Source: Hydractinia symbiolongicarpus
Lineage: Eukaryota > Cnidaria > Hydrozoa > Anthoathecata > Hydractiniidae
Assembly (NCBI RefSeq): GCF_029227915.1
Contig: NC_079875.1
Coordinates: 682,001-746,000, forward strand
DNA length: 64,000 bases
Reading direction: 5' to 3'
The notes beneath the pieces were generated by a model. It was given only the letters and a program-made list of their open reading frames with translations. It did no database searches and had not been told where the DNA came from. Positions 12,971-25,500 of the stretch are shown in pieces; position 1 is the stretch's first letter, and each line of letters opens with the position of its first letter. A program made the position numbers and the translations under genes.

Positions 12971-13800
12971 AAGTACCCAGGGTGTAAACTCATTTCCCGA
13001 ACGATTTTTTAAATTATTATTTCACCACTAAAGCCCATGAGACTTGTAGTATTTAAAAATATTTTCATTTTTGATGAGACGCTGAATAAAGACGTTTAAT
13101 GGCCGGCAAACGAAAACCCGCGACTTCCCGTAAATCCCGGACTCGGCCCGTATAGTCAAAAGTATACAAAGAAAGTACCCAGGGAGTAAACTCATTTCCC
13201 GAACGATTTTTTAAATTATTTTTTTACCACTAAAACGCATGAGACTTGTAATTTTCAAAAATGTTCTCATTTTTGATGAGACGTTGAATAAAAGAAGTTT
13301 AATCGCGGGCAAACGAAAACCTGCGATTTCCCGTAAATCCCGGACTCGGCCCGTATAGTCAAAAGTATACAAAGAAAGTACCCGGGGTGTAAACTCATTT
13401 CCCGAACGAATTTTTAAATTATTATTTCACCACTAAAGCCCATGAGACTTGTAGTTTTCAAAAATGTTTTCATTTTTGATGAGACGCTGAATAAAAGAAG
13501 TTTAATCCCCGCAAACGAAAACCTGCGACTTCCCGAAAACCCGGACTCGGCCCGTATAGTCAAAAGTATACAAAGAAAGTACCCAGGGTGTAAACTCATT
13601 TCCCGAACGATTTTTTAAATTATTATTTCACCACTAAAGCCCATGAGACTTGTAGTATTTAAAAATATTTTCATTTTTGATGAGACGCTGAATAAAAGAC
13701 GTTTAATGGCCGGCAAACGAAAACCCGCGACTTCCCGTAAATCCCGGACTCGGCCCGTATAGTCAAAAGTATACAAAGAAAGTACCCAGGGAGTAAACTC
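12350..13800. repeat. Four-unit tandem duplication, offset 809 bp
   Basis: The units around 12,605-12,790 recur at 13,414-13,599. The marker is TTTAATCCCCGCAAACG, a local rearrangement of the usual ATCGCCGGCAAACG. The same marker unit is also at 15,643-15,828. Between them, two AGTATTTAAA units lie directly next to each other (12,834 and 13,037). The second has lost one A in AATAAAGACG, so a single-unit duplication is nested inside. Confidence 0.78.
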
Positions 13801-16800
13801 ATTTCCCGAACGATTTTTTAAATTATTTTTTCACCACTAAAACGCATGAGACATGTAGTTTTCAGAAATGGTTTCATTCTTGATGAGACACTGAATAAAA
13901 GAGGTTTAATCGCAGGCAAACGAAAACCCGCGATTTCCCGCAAATCCCGGGCTTGGCCCGTATAGTCAAAAGTATACAAAGAAAGTACCCGGGGTGTAAA
14001 CTCATTTCCCGAACGATTTTTTAAATTATTATTTCACCACTAAAGCCCATGAGACTTGTAGTTTTTAAAAATGTTTTCATTTTTGATGAGACGCTGAATA
14101 AAAGAAGTTTAATTGCCGGCAAACGAAAACCCGTGACTTCCCGTGAATCCCGGACTCGGCCCGTATAGTCAAAAGTATACAAAGAAAGTACCCAGGGATT
14201 AAACTCATTTCCCAAACGAGTTTTTAAATTATCTTTTCACCACTAAACGCACGAGACTTGCAGTTTTCAAAAATGTTTTCATTTTTGATGAGACGCTTAA
14301 TAAAAGAGGTTTAATCGCCGGCAAACGAAATCCCGCGATTTCCCGTAAATCCCGGGCTTGGCCCGTATAGTCGAATGTATACAAAGAAAGTACCCAGGAA
14401 GTAAGCTCATTTCCCGAACGATTTTTTAAATTTTTTTTTCACCACTAAATCGCATAAGACTTGTAGTTTTCAAAAATGTTTTCATTTTTGATGAGACGCT
14501 GAATAAAAGAAGTTTAATCGCCGGCAAACGAAAACCTGCAATTTCCCGTAAATCCCGGACTCGGCCCGTATAGTCAAAAGTGTGCAAAGAAAATACCCAG
14601 GGAGTAAACTAATTTCCCAAACGATTTTTTAAATTATTATTTCACCACTAAAGCCCATGAGACTTTTAGTTTTTAAAAATGTTTTCATTTTTGATGAGAC
14701 GCTGAATAAAAGAAGTTTAATCGCCGGCAAACGAAAACCCGCGATTTCCCGTAAATCCCGGACTCGGCCCGTATAGTCAAAAGTATACAAAGAAAGTACC
14801 CAGGGAGTAAACTCATTTCCCGAACGATTCTTTAAATTATTTTTTCACCACTAAAACGCATGAGACTTGTAGTTTTCAGAAATCTTTTCATTTTTGATGA
14901 GACGCTTAATGAAAGTGGTTTAATCGCCGGCAAACGAAAACCTGCGATTTCCAGTAAATCCCGGACTCGGCCCGTATAGTCAAAAGTATACAAAGAAAGT
15001 ACCCAGGGTGTAAACCCATTTCCCGAACGATTTTTTAAATTATTTTTTCACCACTAAAGCCCATGAGACTTGTACTTTTTCAAAATGTTTTCATTTTTGA
15101 TGAGACGCTGAATAAAAGGAGTTTAATCGCCGGCAAACGAAAACCTGCGATTTCCCGAAAACCCGGACTCGGCCCGTATAGTCAAAAGTATAAAAAGAAA
15201 GTACCCAGGGTGTAAACTCATTTCCCGAACGATTTTTTAAATTATTATTTCACCACTAAAGCCCATGAGACTTGTAGTATTTAAAAATATTTTCATTTTT
15301 GATGAGACGCTGAATAAAAGAAGTTTAATGGCCGGCAAACGAAAACTCGCGACTTCCCGTAAATCCCGGACTCGGCTCGTATAGTCAAAAGTATACAAAG
15401 AAAGTACCCAGGGAGTAAACTCATTTCCCGAACGATTTTTTAAATTATTTTTTTACCACTAAAACGCATGAGACTTGTAATTTTCAAAAATGTTCTCATT
15501 TTTGATGAGACGTTGAATAAAAGAAGTTTAATCGCGGGCAAACGAAAACCTGCGATTTCCCGTAAATCCCGGACTCGGCCCGTATAGTCAAAAGTATACA
15601 AAGAAAGTACCCGGGGTGTAAACTCATTTCCCGAACGAATTTTTAAATTATTATTTCACCACTAAAGCCCATGAGACTTGTAGTTTTCAAAAATGTTTTC
15701 ATTTTTGATGAGACGCTGAATAAAAGAAGTTTAATCCCCGCAAACGAAAACCTGCGACTTCCCGAAAACCCGGACTCGGCCCGTATAGTCAAAAGTATAC
15801 AAAGAAAGTACCCAGGGTGTAAACTCATTTCCCGAACGATTTTTTAAATTATTATTTCACCACTAAAGCCCATGAGACTTGTAGTATTTAAAAATATTTT
15901 CATTTTTGATGAGACGCTGAATAAAAGACGTTTAATGGCCGGCAAACGAAAACCCGCGACTTCCCGTAAATCCCGGACTCGGCCCGTATAGTCAAAAGTA
16001 TACAAAGAAAGTACCCAGGGAGTAAACTCATTTCCCGAACGATTTTTTAAATTATTTTTTTACCACTAAAACGCATGAGACTTGTAATTTTCAAAAATGT
16101 TTTCATTTTTGATGAGACGTTGAATAAAAGAAGTTTAATCGCCGGCAAACGAAAACCTGCGATTTCCCGTAAATCCCGGACTCGGCCCGTATAGTCAAAA
16201 GTATACAAAGAAAGTACCCGGGGTGTAAACTCATTTCCCGAACGATTTTTTAAATTATTATTTCACCACTAAAGCCCATGAGACTTGTAGTTTTTAAAAA
16301 TGTTTTCATTTTTGATGAGACGCTGAATAAAAGAAGTTTAATTGCCGGCAAACGAAAACCCGCGACTTCCCGTGAATCCCGGACTCGGCCCGTATAGTCA
16401 AAAGTATACAAAGAAAGTACCCAGGGATTAAACTCATTTCCCAAACGAGTTTTTAAATTATCTTTTCACCACTAAACGCACGAGACTTGCAGTTTTCAAA
16501 AATGTTTTCATTTTTGATGAGACGCTTAATAAAAGAGGTTTAATCGCCGGCAAACGAAATCCCGCGATTTCCCGTAAATCCCGGGCTTGGCCCGTATAGT
16601 CGAATGTATACAAAGAAAGTACCCAGGAAGTAAGCTCATTTCCCGAACGATTTTTTAAATTTTTTTTTCACCACTAAATCGCATGAGACTTGTAGTTTTC
16701 AAAAATGTTTTCATTTTTGATGAAACGCTTAATGAAAGAGGTTTAATCGCCGGCAAACGAAAACCCGCGATTTCCCGTAAATCCCGGGTTGGCCCGTATA

Positions 16801-16899
16801 GCCGAATGTATACAAAGAAAGTACCCTGTGAGTAAACTCATTTCCAGAACGATTTTTTAAATTATTTTTTCACCATTAAAACGCATAAGACTTGTAGTT

Positions 16900-19800
16900 T
16901 TCAAAAATGTTTTCATTTCTGATGAGACGCTGAATAAAACAAGTTTAATCGCCGGCAAACGAAAACCCGCGATTTCCCGTAAATCCAGGGCTTGGCCCGT
17001 TTAGTCAAAAGTATACAAAGATAGTACCCAGGGAGTAAACTCATTTCCCGAACGATTTTTTAATTTATTTTTTCACCACTAAAACACATGAGACTTGTAG
17101 TTTTCAAAAATGTTTTCATTTTTGATGAGACGCTGAATAAAAGAAGTTTAATCGCCGGCAAACGAAAACCTGCGATTTCCCGTAAATCCCGGACTCGGCC
17201 CGTATAGTCAAAAGTGTGCAAAGAAAATACCCAGGGAGTAAACTAATTTCCCAAACGATTTTTTAAATTATTATTTCACCACTAAAGCCCATGAGACTTT
17301 TAGTTTTTAAAAATGTTTTCATTTTTGATGAGACGCTGAATAAAAGAAGTTTAATCGCCGGCAAACGAAAACCCGCGATTTCCCGTAACTCCCGGACTCG
17401 GCCCGTATAGTCAAAAGTATACAAAGAAAGTACCCAGGGAGTAAACTCATTTCCCGAACGATTCTTTAAATTATTTTTTCACCACTAAAACGCATGAGAC
17501 TTGTAGTTTTCAGAAATCTTTTCATTTTTGATGAGACGCTTAATGAAAGTGGTTTAATCGCCGGCAAACGAAAACCTGCGATTTCCAGTAAATCCCGGAC
17601 TCGGCCCGTATAGTCAAAAGGATACAAAGAAAGTACCCAGGGTGTAAACCCATTTCCCGAACGATTTTTTAAATTATTTTTTCACCACTAAAGCCCATGA
17701 GACTTGTACTTTTTTAAAATGTTTTCATTTTTGATGAGACGCTGAATAAAAGAAGTTTAATCGCCGGCAAACGAAAACCCGCGATTTCCCGTAAATCCCG
17801 GACTTGGCCCGTATAGTCAAAAGTATACAAGGAAAGTACCCAGTGAGTAAACTCATTTCCCGAACGATTTTTTCAATTATTTTTTCACCACTAAAACGCA
17901 TGAGACTTGTAGTTTTCAAAAATGTTTTCATTTTTGATGAGACGCTGAATAAAAGACGTTTAATCGCCGGCAAACGAAAACCTGCGATTTCCCGTAAATC
18001 CCGGACTCAGCCCGTATAGTCAAAAGTATACGAAGAAAGTACCCAGGGAGTAAACTCATTTCCCAAACGATTTTTTAAATTATTATTTCACCACTAAAGC
18101 CCATGAGACTTGTAGTTTTTAAAAATGTTTTCATTTTTGATGAGACGCTGAATAAAAGAAGTTTAATCGCCGGCAAACAAAAACCCGCGATTTCCCGTAA
18201 ATCCCGGACTTGGTCCGTATAGTCAAAAGTATACAAGGAAAGTACCCAGTGAGTAAACTCATTTCCCGAACGAATTTTTAAATTATTTTTTCACCACTAA
18301 AACGCATGAGACTTGTAGTTTTCAGAAATGTTTTCATTTTTGATGAGACGCTTAATGAAAGTGGTGTAATCGCCGGCAAACGAAAACCCGCGATTTCCCG
18401 TAAATCCCGGGCTTGGCCAGTATAGTCAAATGTATACAAAGAAAGTACCCTGTGAGTAAACTCATTTCCAAAACGATTTTTTAAATTATCTTTTCACCAC
18501 TAAAACGCTTGAGACTTGTATTTTTCAAAAATGTTTTCATTTTTGATGAGACGCTGAATAAAAGAAGTTTAATCGCCGGCAAACGAAAACCCGCCATTTC
18601 CCGTAAACCCCGGACTCGGCCCGTATAGTCAAAAGTATACAAAGAAAGTTCCCAGGGTGTAAACTCATTTCCAGAACGATTTTTTAAATTATTTTTTCGC
18701 CACTAAAACGCATAAGACTTGTAGTTTTCAAAAATGTTTTCATTTTTGATGAGACGCTGAATAAAAGAAGTTTAATTGCCGGCAAACGAAAACCCGCGAT
18801 TTCCCGTGAAACCCGGGCTTGGCCCGTATAGTCAAAAGTATACAAAGACAGTACCCAGGGAGTAAACTCATTTCCCGAACGATTTTTTAATATATTTTAT
18901 CACCACTAAAACGCATGAGACTTGCAGTTTTCAAAAATGTTTTCATTTTGGATGAGACGCTGAATAAAAGAAGTTTAATCGCCGGCAAACGAAAACCTGC
19001 GATTTCCCGTAAATCCCGGACTCGGCCCGTATAGTCAAAAGTATACAAAGAAAGTACCCAGGGAGTAAACTAATTTCCCAAACTATTTTTTAAATTATTA
19101 TTTTACCACTAAGGCCCATGAGACTTGTAGTTTTCAAAAGTGTTTTCATTTCTGATGAGACGCTGAATAAAAGAAGTTTAATCGCCGGCAAACGAAAACC
19201 CGCGATTTCCCGTAAATCCAGGGCTTGGCCCGTATAGTCAAAAGTATACAAAGATAGTACCCAGGGAGTAAACTCATTTCCCAAACGATTTTTTAAATTA
19301 TTATTTCACCACTAAAGCCCATGAGACTTGTAGTTTTTAAAAATGTTTTCATTTTTGATGAGACGCTGAATAAAAGAAGTTTAATCGCCGGCAAACAAAA
19401 ACCCGCGATTTCCCGTAAATCCCGGACTTGGTCCGTATAGTCAAAAGTATACAAGGAAAGTACCCAGTGAGTAAACTCATTTCCCGAACGAATTTTTAAA
19501 TTATTTTTTCACCACTAAAACGCATGAGACTTGTAGTTTTCAGAAATGTTTTCATTTTTGATGAGACGCTTAATGAAAGTGGTGTAATCGCCGGCAAACG
19601 AAAACCCGCGATTTCCCGTAAATCCCGGGCTTGGCCAGTATAGTCAAATGTATACAAAGAAAGTACCCTGTGAGTAAACTCATTTCCAAAACGATTTTTT
19701 AAATTATCTTTTCACCACTAAAACGCTTGAGACTTGTATTTTTCAAAAATGTTTTCATTTTTGATGAGACGCTGAATAAAAGAAGTTTAATCGCCGGCAA

Positions 19801-22500
19801 ACGAAAACCCGCCATTTCCCGTAAACCCCGGACTCGGCCCGTATAGTCAAAAGTATACAAAGAAAGTTCCCAGGGTGTAAACTCATTTCCAGAACGATTT
19901 TTTAAATTATTTTTTCGCCACTAAAACGCATAAGACTTGTAGTTTTCAAAAATGTTTTCATTTTTGATGAGACGCTGAATAAAAGAAGTTTAATTGCCGG
20001 CAAACGAAAACCCGCGATTTCCCGTGAAACCCGGGCTTGGCCCGTATAGTCAAAAGTATACAAAGACAGTACCCAGGGAGTAAACTCATTTCCCGAACGA
20101 TTTTTTAATATATTTTATCACCACTAAAACGCATGAGACTTGTAGTTTTCAAAAATGTTTTCATTTTGGATGAGACGCTGAATAAAAGAAGTTTAATCGC
20201 CGGCAAACGAAAACCTGCGATTTCCCGTAAATCCCGGACTCGGCCCGTATAGTCAAAAGTATACAAAGAAAGTACCCAGGGAGTAAACTAATTTCCCAAA
20301 CTATTATTTAAATTATTATTTTACCACTAAGGCCCATGAGACTTGTAGTTTTCAAAAGTGTTTTCATTTCTGATGAGACGCTGAATAAAAGAAGTTTAAT
20401 CGCCGGCAAACGAAAACCCGCGATTTCCCGTAAATCCAGGGCTTGGCCCGTATAGTCAAAAGTATACAAAGATAGTACCCAGGGAGTAAACTCATTTCCC
20501 GAACGATTTTTTAATTTATTTTTTCACAACTAAAACGCATGAGACTTGTAGTTTTCAAAAATGTTTTCATTTTTGATGAGACGCTGAATAAAAGAAGTTT
20601 AATCGCCGGCAAACGAAAACCTGCGATTTCCCGTAAATCCCGGACTCGGCCCTTATAGTCAAAAGTGTGCAAAGAAAATACCCAGGGAGTAAACTAATTT
20701 CCCAAACGATTTTTTAAATTATTATTTCACCACTAAAGCCCATGAAACTTTTAGTTTTTAAAAATGTTTTCATTTTTGATGAGACGCTGAATAAAAGAAG
20801 TTTAATCGCCGGCAAACGAAAACCCGCGATTTCCCGTAACTCCCGGACTCGGCCCGTATAGTCAAAAGTATACAAAGAAAGTACCCAGGGAGTAAACTCA
20901 TTTCCCGAACGATTCTTTAAATTATTTTTTCACCACTAAAACGCATGAGACTTGTAGTTTTCAGAAATCTTTTCATTTTTGATGAGACGCTTAATGAAAG
21001 TGGTTTAATCGCCGGCAAACGAAAACCTGCGATTTCCAGTAAATCCCGGACTCGGCCCGTATAGTCAAAAGGATACAAAGAAAGTACCCAGGGTGTAAAC
21101 CCATTTCCCGAACGATTTTTTAAATTATTTTTTCACCACGAAAGCCCATGAGACTTGTACTTTTTCAAAATGTTTTCATTTTTGATGAGACGCTGAATAA
21201 AAGAAGTTTAATCGCCGGCAAACGAAAACCCGCGATTTCCCGTAAATCCCGGACTTGGCCCGTATAGTCAAAAGTATACAAGGAAAGTACCCAGTGAGTA
21301 AACTCATTTCCCGAACGATTTTTTCAATTATTTTTTCACCACTAAAACGCATGAGACTTGTAGTTTTCAAAAATGTTTTCATTTTTGATGAGACGCTGAA
21401 TAAAAGAAGTTTAATCGCCGGCAAACGAAAACCTGCGATTTCCCGTAAATCCCGGACTCAGCCCGTATACTCAAAAGTATACAAAGAAAGTACCCAGGGA
21501 GTAAACTCATTTCCAAAACGATTTTTTAAATTATCTTTTCACCACTAAAACGCTTGAGACTTGTATTTTTCAAAAATGTTTTCATTTTTGATGAGACGCT
21601 GAATAAAAGAAGTTTAATCGCCGGCAAACGAAAACCCGCCATTTCCCGTAAATCCCGGACTCGGCCCGTATAGTCAAAAGTATACAAAGAAAGTTCCCAG
21701 GGTGTAAACTCATTTCCAGAACGATTTTTTAAATTATTTTTTCGCCACTAAAACGCATAAGACTTGTAGTTTTCAAAAATGTTTTCATTTCTGATGAGAC
21801 GCTGAATAAAAGAAGTTTAATTGCCGGCAAACGAAAACCCGCGACTTCCCGTGAATCCCGGGCTTGGCCCGTATAGTCAAAAGTATACAAAGACAGTACC
21901 CAGGGAGTAAACTCATTTCCCGAACGATTTTTTAATATATTTTATCACCACTAAAACGCATGAGACTTGTAGTTTTCAAAAATGTTTTCATTTTGGTGAG
22001 ACGCTGAATAAAAGAAGTTTAATCGCCGGCAAACGAAAACCTGCGATTTCCCGTAAATCCCGGACTCGGCCCGTATAGTCAAAAGTATACAAAGAAAGTA
22101 CCAAGGGAGTAAACTAATTTCCCAAACTTTTTTTTAAATTATTATTTTACCACTAAGGCCCATGAGACTTGTAGTTTTTAAAAATGTTTTCATTTTTGAT
22201 GAGACGCTGAATAAAAGAATTTTAATCGCCGGCAAACGAAAACCCGCGATTTCCCGTAAATCCCGGACTCGGCCCGTATAGTCAAAAGTATACAAAGAAA
22301 GCACCCAGGGAGTAAACTCATTTCCCGAACGATTTTTTAAATTATTTTTTCACCACTAAAACGCATAAGACTTGTAGTTTTCAAAAATGTTTTCATTTTT
22401 GATGAGACGCTGAAGGAAAGAAGTTTAATCGCCGGCAAACGAAAACCTGCGATTTCCCGTAAATCCCGGACTCGGCCCGTATACTCAAAAGTATGCAAAG
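16900..22500. repeat. Satellite domain 3: six-unit and 17-unit duplications
   Basis: A five-unit segment at about 17,041-18,050 is found again at 20,492-21,501, an offset of 3,451 bp or exactly 17 units. It carries CGTAACTCCCGG, CAGAAATCTTTTC, AAAGGATACAAAG and a TTTTTTCAATTATT stretch. Between the two copies lie two tandem copies of a six-unit block. After 21,510 the array resumes part way into that block, at TTCCAAAACG followed by CGCTTGAGACTTG. The layout is consistent with duplication of a longer segment followed by a later internal tandem duplication. Confidence 0.82.
18065..20500. repeat. Six-unit tandem duplication, 1,218 bp x 2
   Basis: Copy one is 18065-19282 and copy two 19283-20500. 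Shared private markers include GGACTTGGTCCG, GGTGTAATCGCC, CGCTTGAGACTTGTATTTTTC, CCCGCCATTTCCCGTAAACC, TTTTTTCGCCACTA, TTAATATATTTTATCACC and TTTTGGATGAGACG. The copies differ at few sites, for example CTTGCAG against CTTGTAG near 18,920 and 20,140, and AACTATTTTTTAA against AACTATTATTTAA near 19,085 and 20,303. A third, truncated copy runs from about 21,511 to 22,140. Confidence 0.88.
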
Positions 22501-25500
22501 AAAGTACCCAGGGTGTAAACTCATTTCCCGAACGATTTTTTAAATTACTATTTCACCACTAAAGCCCATGAGACTTGTAGTTTTTAAAAATGTTTTCATT
22601 TTTGATGAGACGCTGAATAAAAGAAGTTTAATCGCCGGCAACCGACAACCCGCGACTTCCCGTAAATCCCAGACTCGGCCCGTATAGACAAAAGTATACA
22701 ATGAAAGTACCCAGGGAGTAAACTCATTTCCCACACGATTTTATAAATTATATTTTCACCACTAAAACGCATGAGACTTGTAGTTTTCAAAAATGTTTTC
22801 ATTTTTGATGAGACGCTTAATAAAAGAGGTTTAATCGCCGGCAAACGAAATCCCGCGATTTCCCGTAAATCCCGGGCTTGGCCCGTATAGTCGAATGTAT
22901 ACAAAGAAAGTACCCAGGAAGTAAGCTCATTTCCCGAACGATTTTTTAAATTTTTTTTTCACCACTAAAACGCATGAGACTTGTAGTTTTCAAAAATGTT
23001 TTCATTTTTGATGAGACCCTTAATGAAAGAGGTTTCAGCGCCGGCAAACGAAAACCCGCGAGTTCCCGTAAATCCCGGGCTTGGCCCATATAGTCGAATG
23101 TATACAAAGAAAGTACCCAGGAAGTAAGCTCATTTCCCGAACGATTTTTTAAATTTTTTTTTCACCACTAAAACGCATGAGACTTGTAGTTTTCAAAAAT
23201 GTTTTCATTTTTGATGAGACCCTTAATGAAAGAGGTTTCAGCGCCGGCAAACGAAAACCCGCGATTTCCCGTAAATCCCGGGTTGGCCCGTATAGTCGAA
23301 TGTATACAAAGAAAGTACCCTGTGAGTAAACTCATTTCCAGAACGATTTTTTAAATTATTTTTTCACCACTAAAACGCATAAGACTTGTAGTTTTCAAAA
23401 ATGTTTTCATTTCTGATGAGACGCTGAATAAAAGAAGTTTAATTGCCGGCAAACGAAAACCCGCGATTTCCCGTAAATCCCGGGCTTGGCCCGTATAGTC
23501 AAAAGTATACAAAGATAGTACCCAGGAAGTAAACTCATTTTCCGAACGATTTTTTAATTTATTTTTTCACCACTAAAACGCATGAGACTTGTAGTTTTCA
23601 AAAATGTTTTCATTTTTGATGAGACGCTGAATAAAAGACGTTTAATCGCCGGCAAACGAAAACCTGCGATTTCCCGTAAATCCCGGACTCGGCCCGTATA
23701 GTCAAAAGTATACAAAGAAAGTACCCAGGGAGTAAACTAATTTCCCAAACGATTTTTTAAATTATTATTTCACCACTAAAGCCCATGAGACTTTTTAGTT
23801 TTTAAAAATGTTTTCATTTTTGATGAGACGCTAAATAAAAGAAGTTTAATCGCCGGCAAACGAAAACCCGCGATTTCCCGTAAATCCCGGACTCGGCCCG
23901 TATAGTCAAAAGTATAAAAAGAAAGTACCCAGGGAGTAAACTCATTTCCCGAACGATTCTTTAAATTATTTTTTCACCACTAAAACGCATGAGACTTGTA
24001 GTTTTCAGAAATCTTTTCATTTTTGATGAGACGCTTAATGAAAGTGGTTTAATCGCCGGCAAACGAAAACCTGCGATTTCCCGTAAATCCCGGACTCGGT
24101 CCGTCTAGTCAAAAGGATACAAAGAAAATACCAAGGGTGTAAACTCATTTCCCGAACGATTTTTTAAATTATTTTTTCACCACTAAAACGCATGAGACTT
24201 GTAGTTTTCAAAAATGTTTTCATTTTTGATGAGACGCTGAATAAAAGAAGTTTAATCGCCGGCAAACGAAAACCTGCGATTTCCCGTAAATCCCGGACTT
24301 GGCCCGTATAGTCAAAAGTGTACAAAGAAAGTGCCCAGGGTGTAAACTCATTTCCTGAACGATTTTTTAAATTATTTTTTCACCACTAAAACGCATGAGA
24401 CTTGTAGTTTTCAGAAATGTTTTCATTTTTGATGAGACGCTTAATGAAAGTGGTTTAATCGCCGGCAAACGAAAACCCGCGATTTCCCGTAAATCCCGGG
24501 CTTGGCCCGTATAGTCGAATGTATACAGAGAAATTACCCTGTGAGTAAACACATTTCAAAAACGATTTTTTAAATTATCTTTTCACCACTAAAACGCATG
24601 AGACCTGTAGTTTTTAAAAATGTTTTCATTTTTGATGAGACGCTTAATGAAAGAGGTTTAATCGCAGGCAAACGAAAACCCGCGATTTCCCGTAAATCCC
24701 GGACTCGGCCCGTATAGTCAAAAGTATACAAAGAAAGCACCCAGGGAGTAAACTCATTTCCCGAACGATTTTTTAAATTACTATTTCACCACTAATGCCC
24801 ATGAGACTTGTAGTTTTTAAAAATGTTTTCATTTTTGATGAGACGCTGAATAAAAGAAGTTTAATCGCCGGCAACCGAAAACCCGCGACTTCCCGTAAAT
24901 CCCGGACTCGGCCCGTATAGACGAAAGTATACAATGAAAGTACCCAGGGAGTAAACTCATTTCCCGAACGATTTTTTAAATTTTTTTTTCACCACTAAAA
25001 CGCATGAGACTTGTAGTTTTCAAAAATGTTTTCATTTTTGATGAGACCCTTAATGAAAGAGGTTTCAGCGCCGGCAAACGAAAACCCGCGATTTCCCGTA
25101 AATCCCGGGCTTGGCCCATATAGTCGAATGTATACAAAGAAAGTACCCAGGAAGTAAGCTCATTTCCCGAACGATTTTTTAAATTTTTTTTTCACCACTA
25201 AAACGCATGAGACTTGTAGTTTTCAAAAATGTTTTCATTTTTGATCAGACCCTTAATAAAAGAGGTTTCAGCGCCGGCAAACGAAAACCCGCGATTTCCC
25301 GTAAATCCCAAGTTGGCCCGTATAGTCGAATGTATACAAAGAAAGTACCCTGTGAGTAAACTCATTTACAGAACGATTTTTTAAATTAATTTTTCACCAC
25401 TAAAACGCATAAGACTTGTAGTTTTCAAAAATGTTTTCATTTCTGATGAGACGCTGAATAAAAGAAGTTTAATTGCCGGCAAACGAAAACCCGCGATTTC

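Larger units (their letters stand above)
2470..16900. repeat. Satellite domain 2: AGTATTTAAA-marked higher-order region
   Basis: Seventeen units carry the linked set AGTATTTAAAAATATTTTC, AATGGCCGGC and GCGACTTCCCG, with phase points near 3107, 3917, 4525, 5538, 6349, 6958, 7566, 8376, 8984, 10605, 11213, 12227, 12834, 13037, 13643, 15265 and 15872. Spacing is usually three or four units but reaches eight, so there is no fixed higher-order period. They are mixed with units marked by CATTTCTGATG, TCCCGAAAACCCGG, CCCGGGGTGTAAAC and CTTAATGAAAGAGG. I did not find the AGTATTTAAA variant to the right of 16 kb. The domain looks assembled from a limited set of blocks copied and rejoined in different orders. 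Confidence 0.85.
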
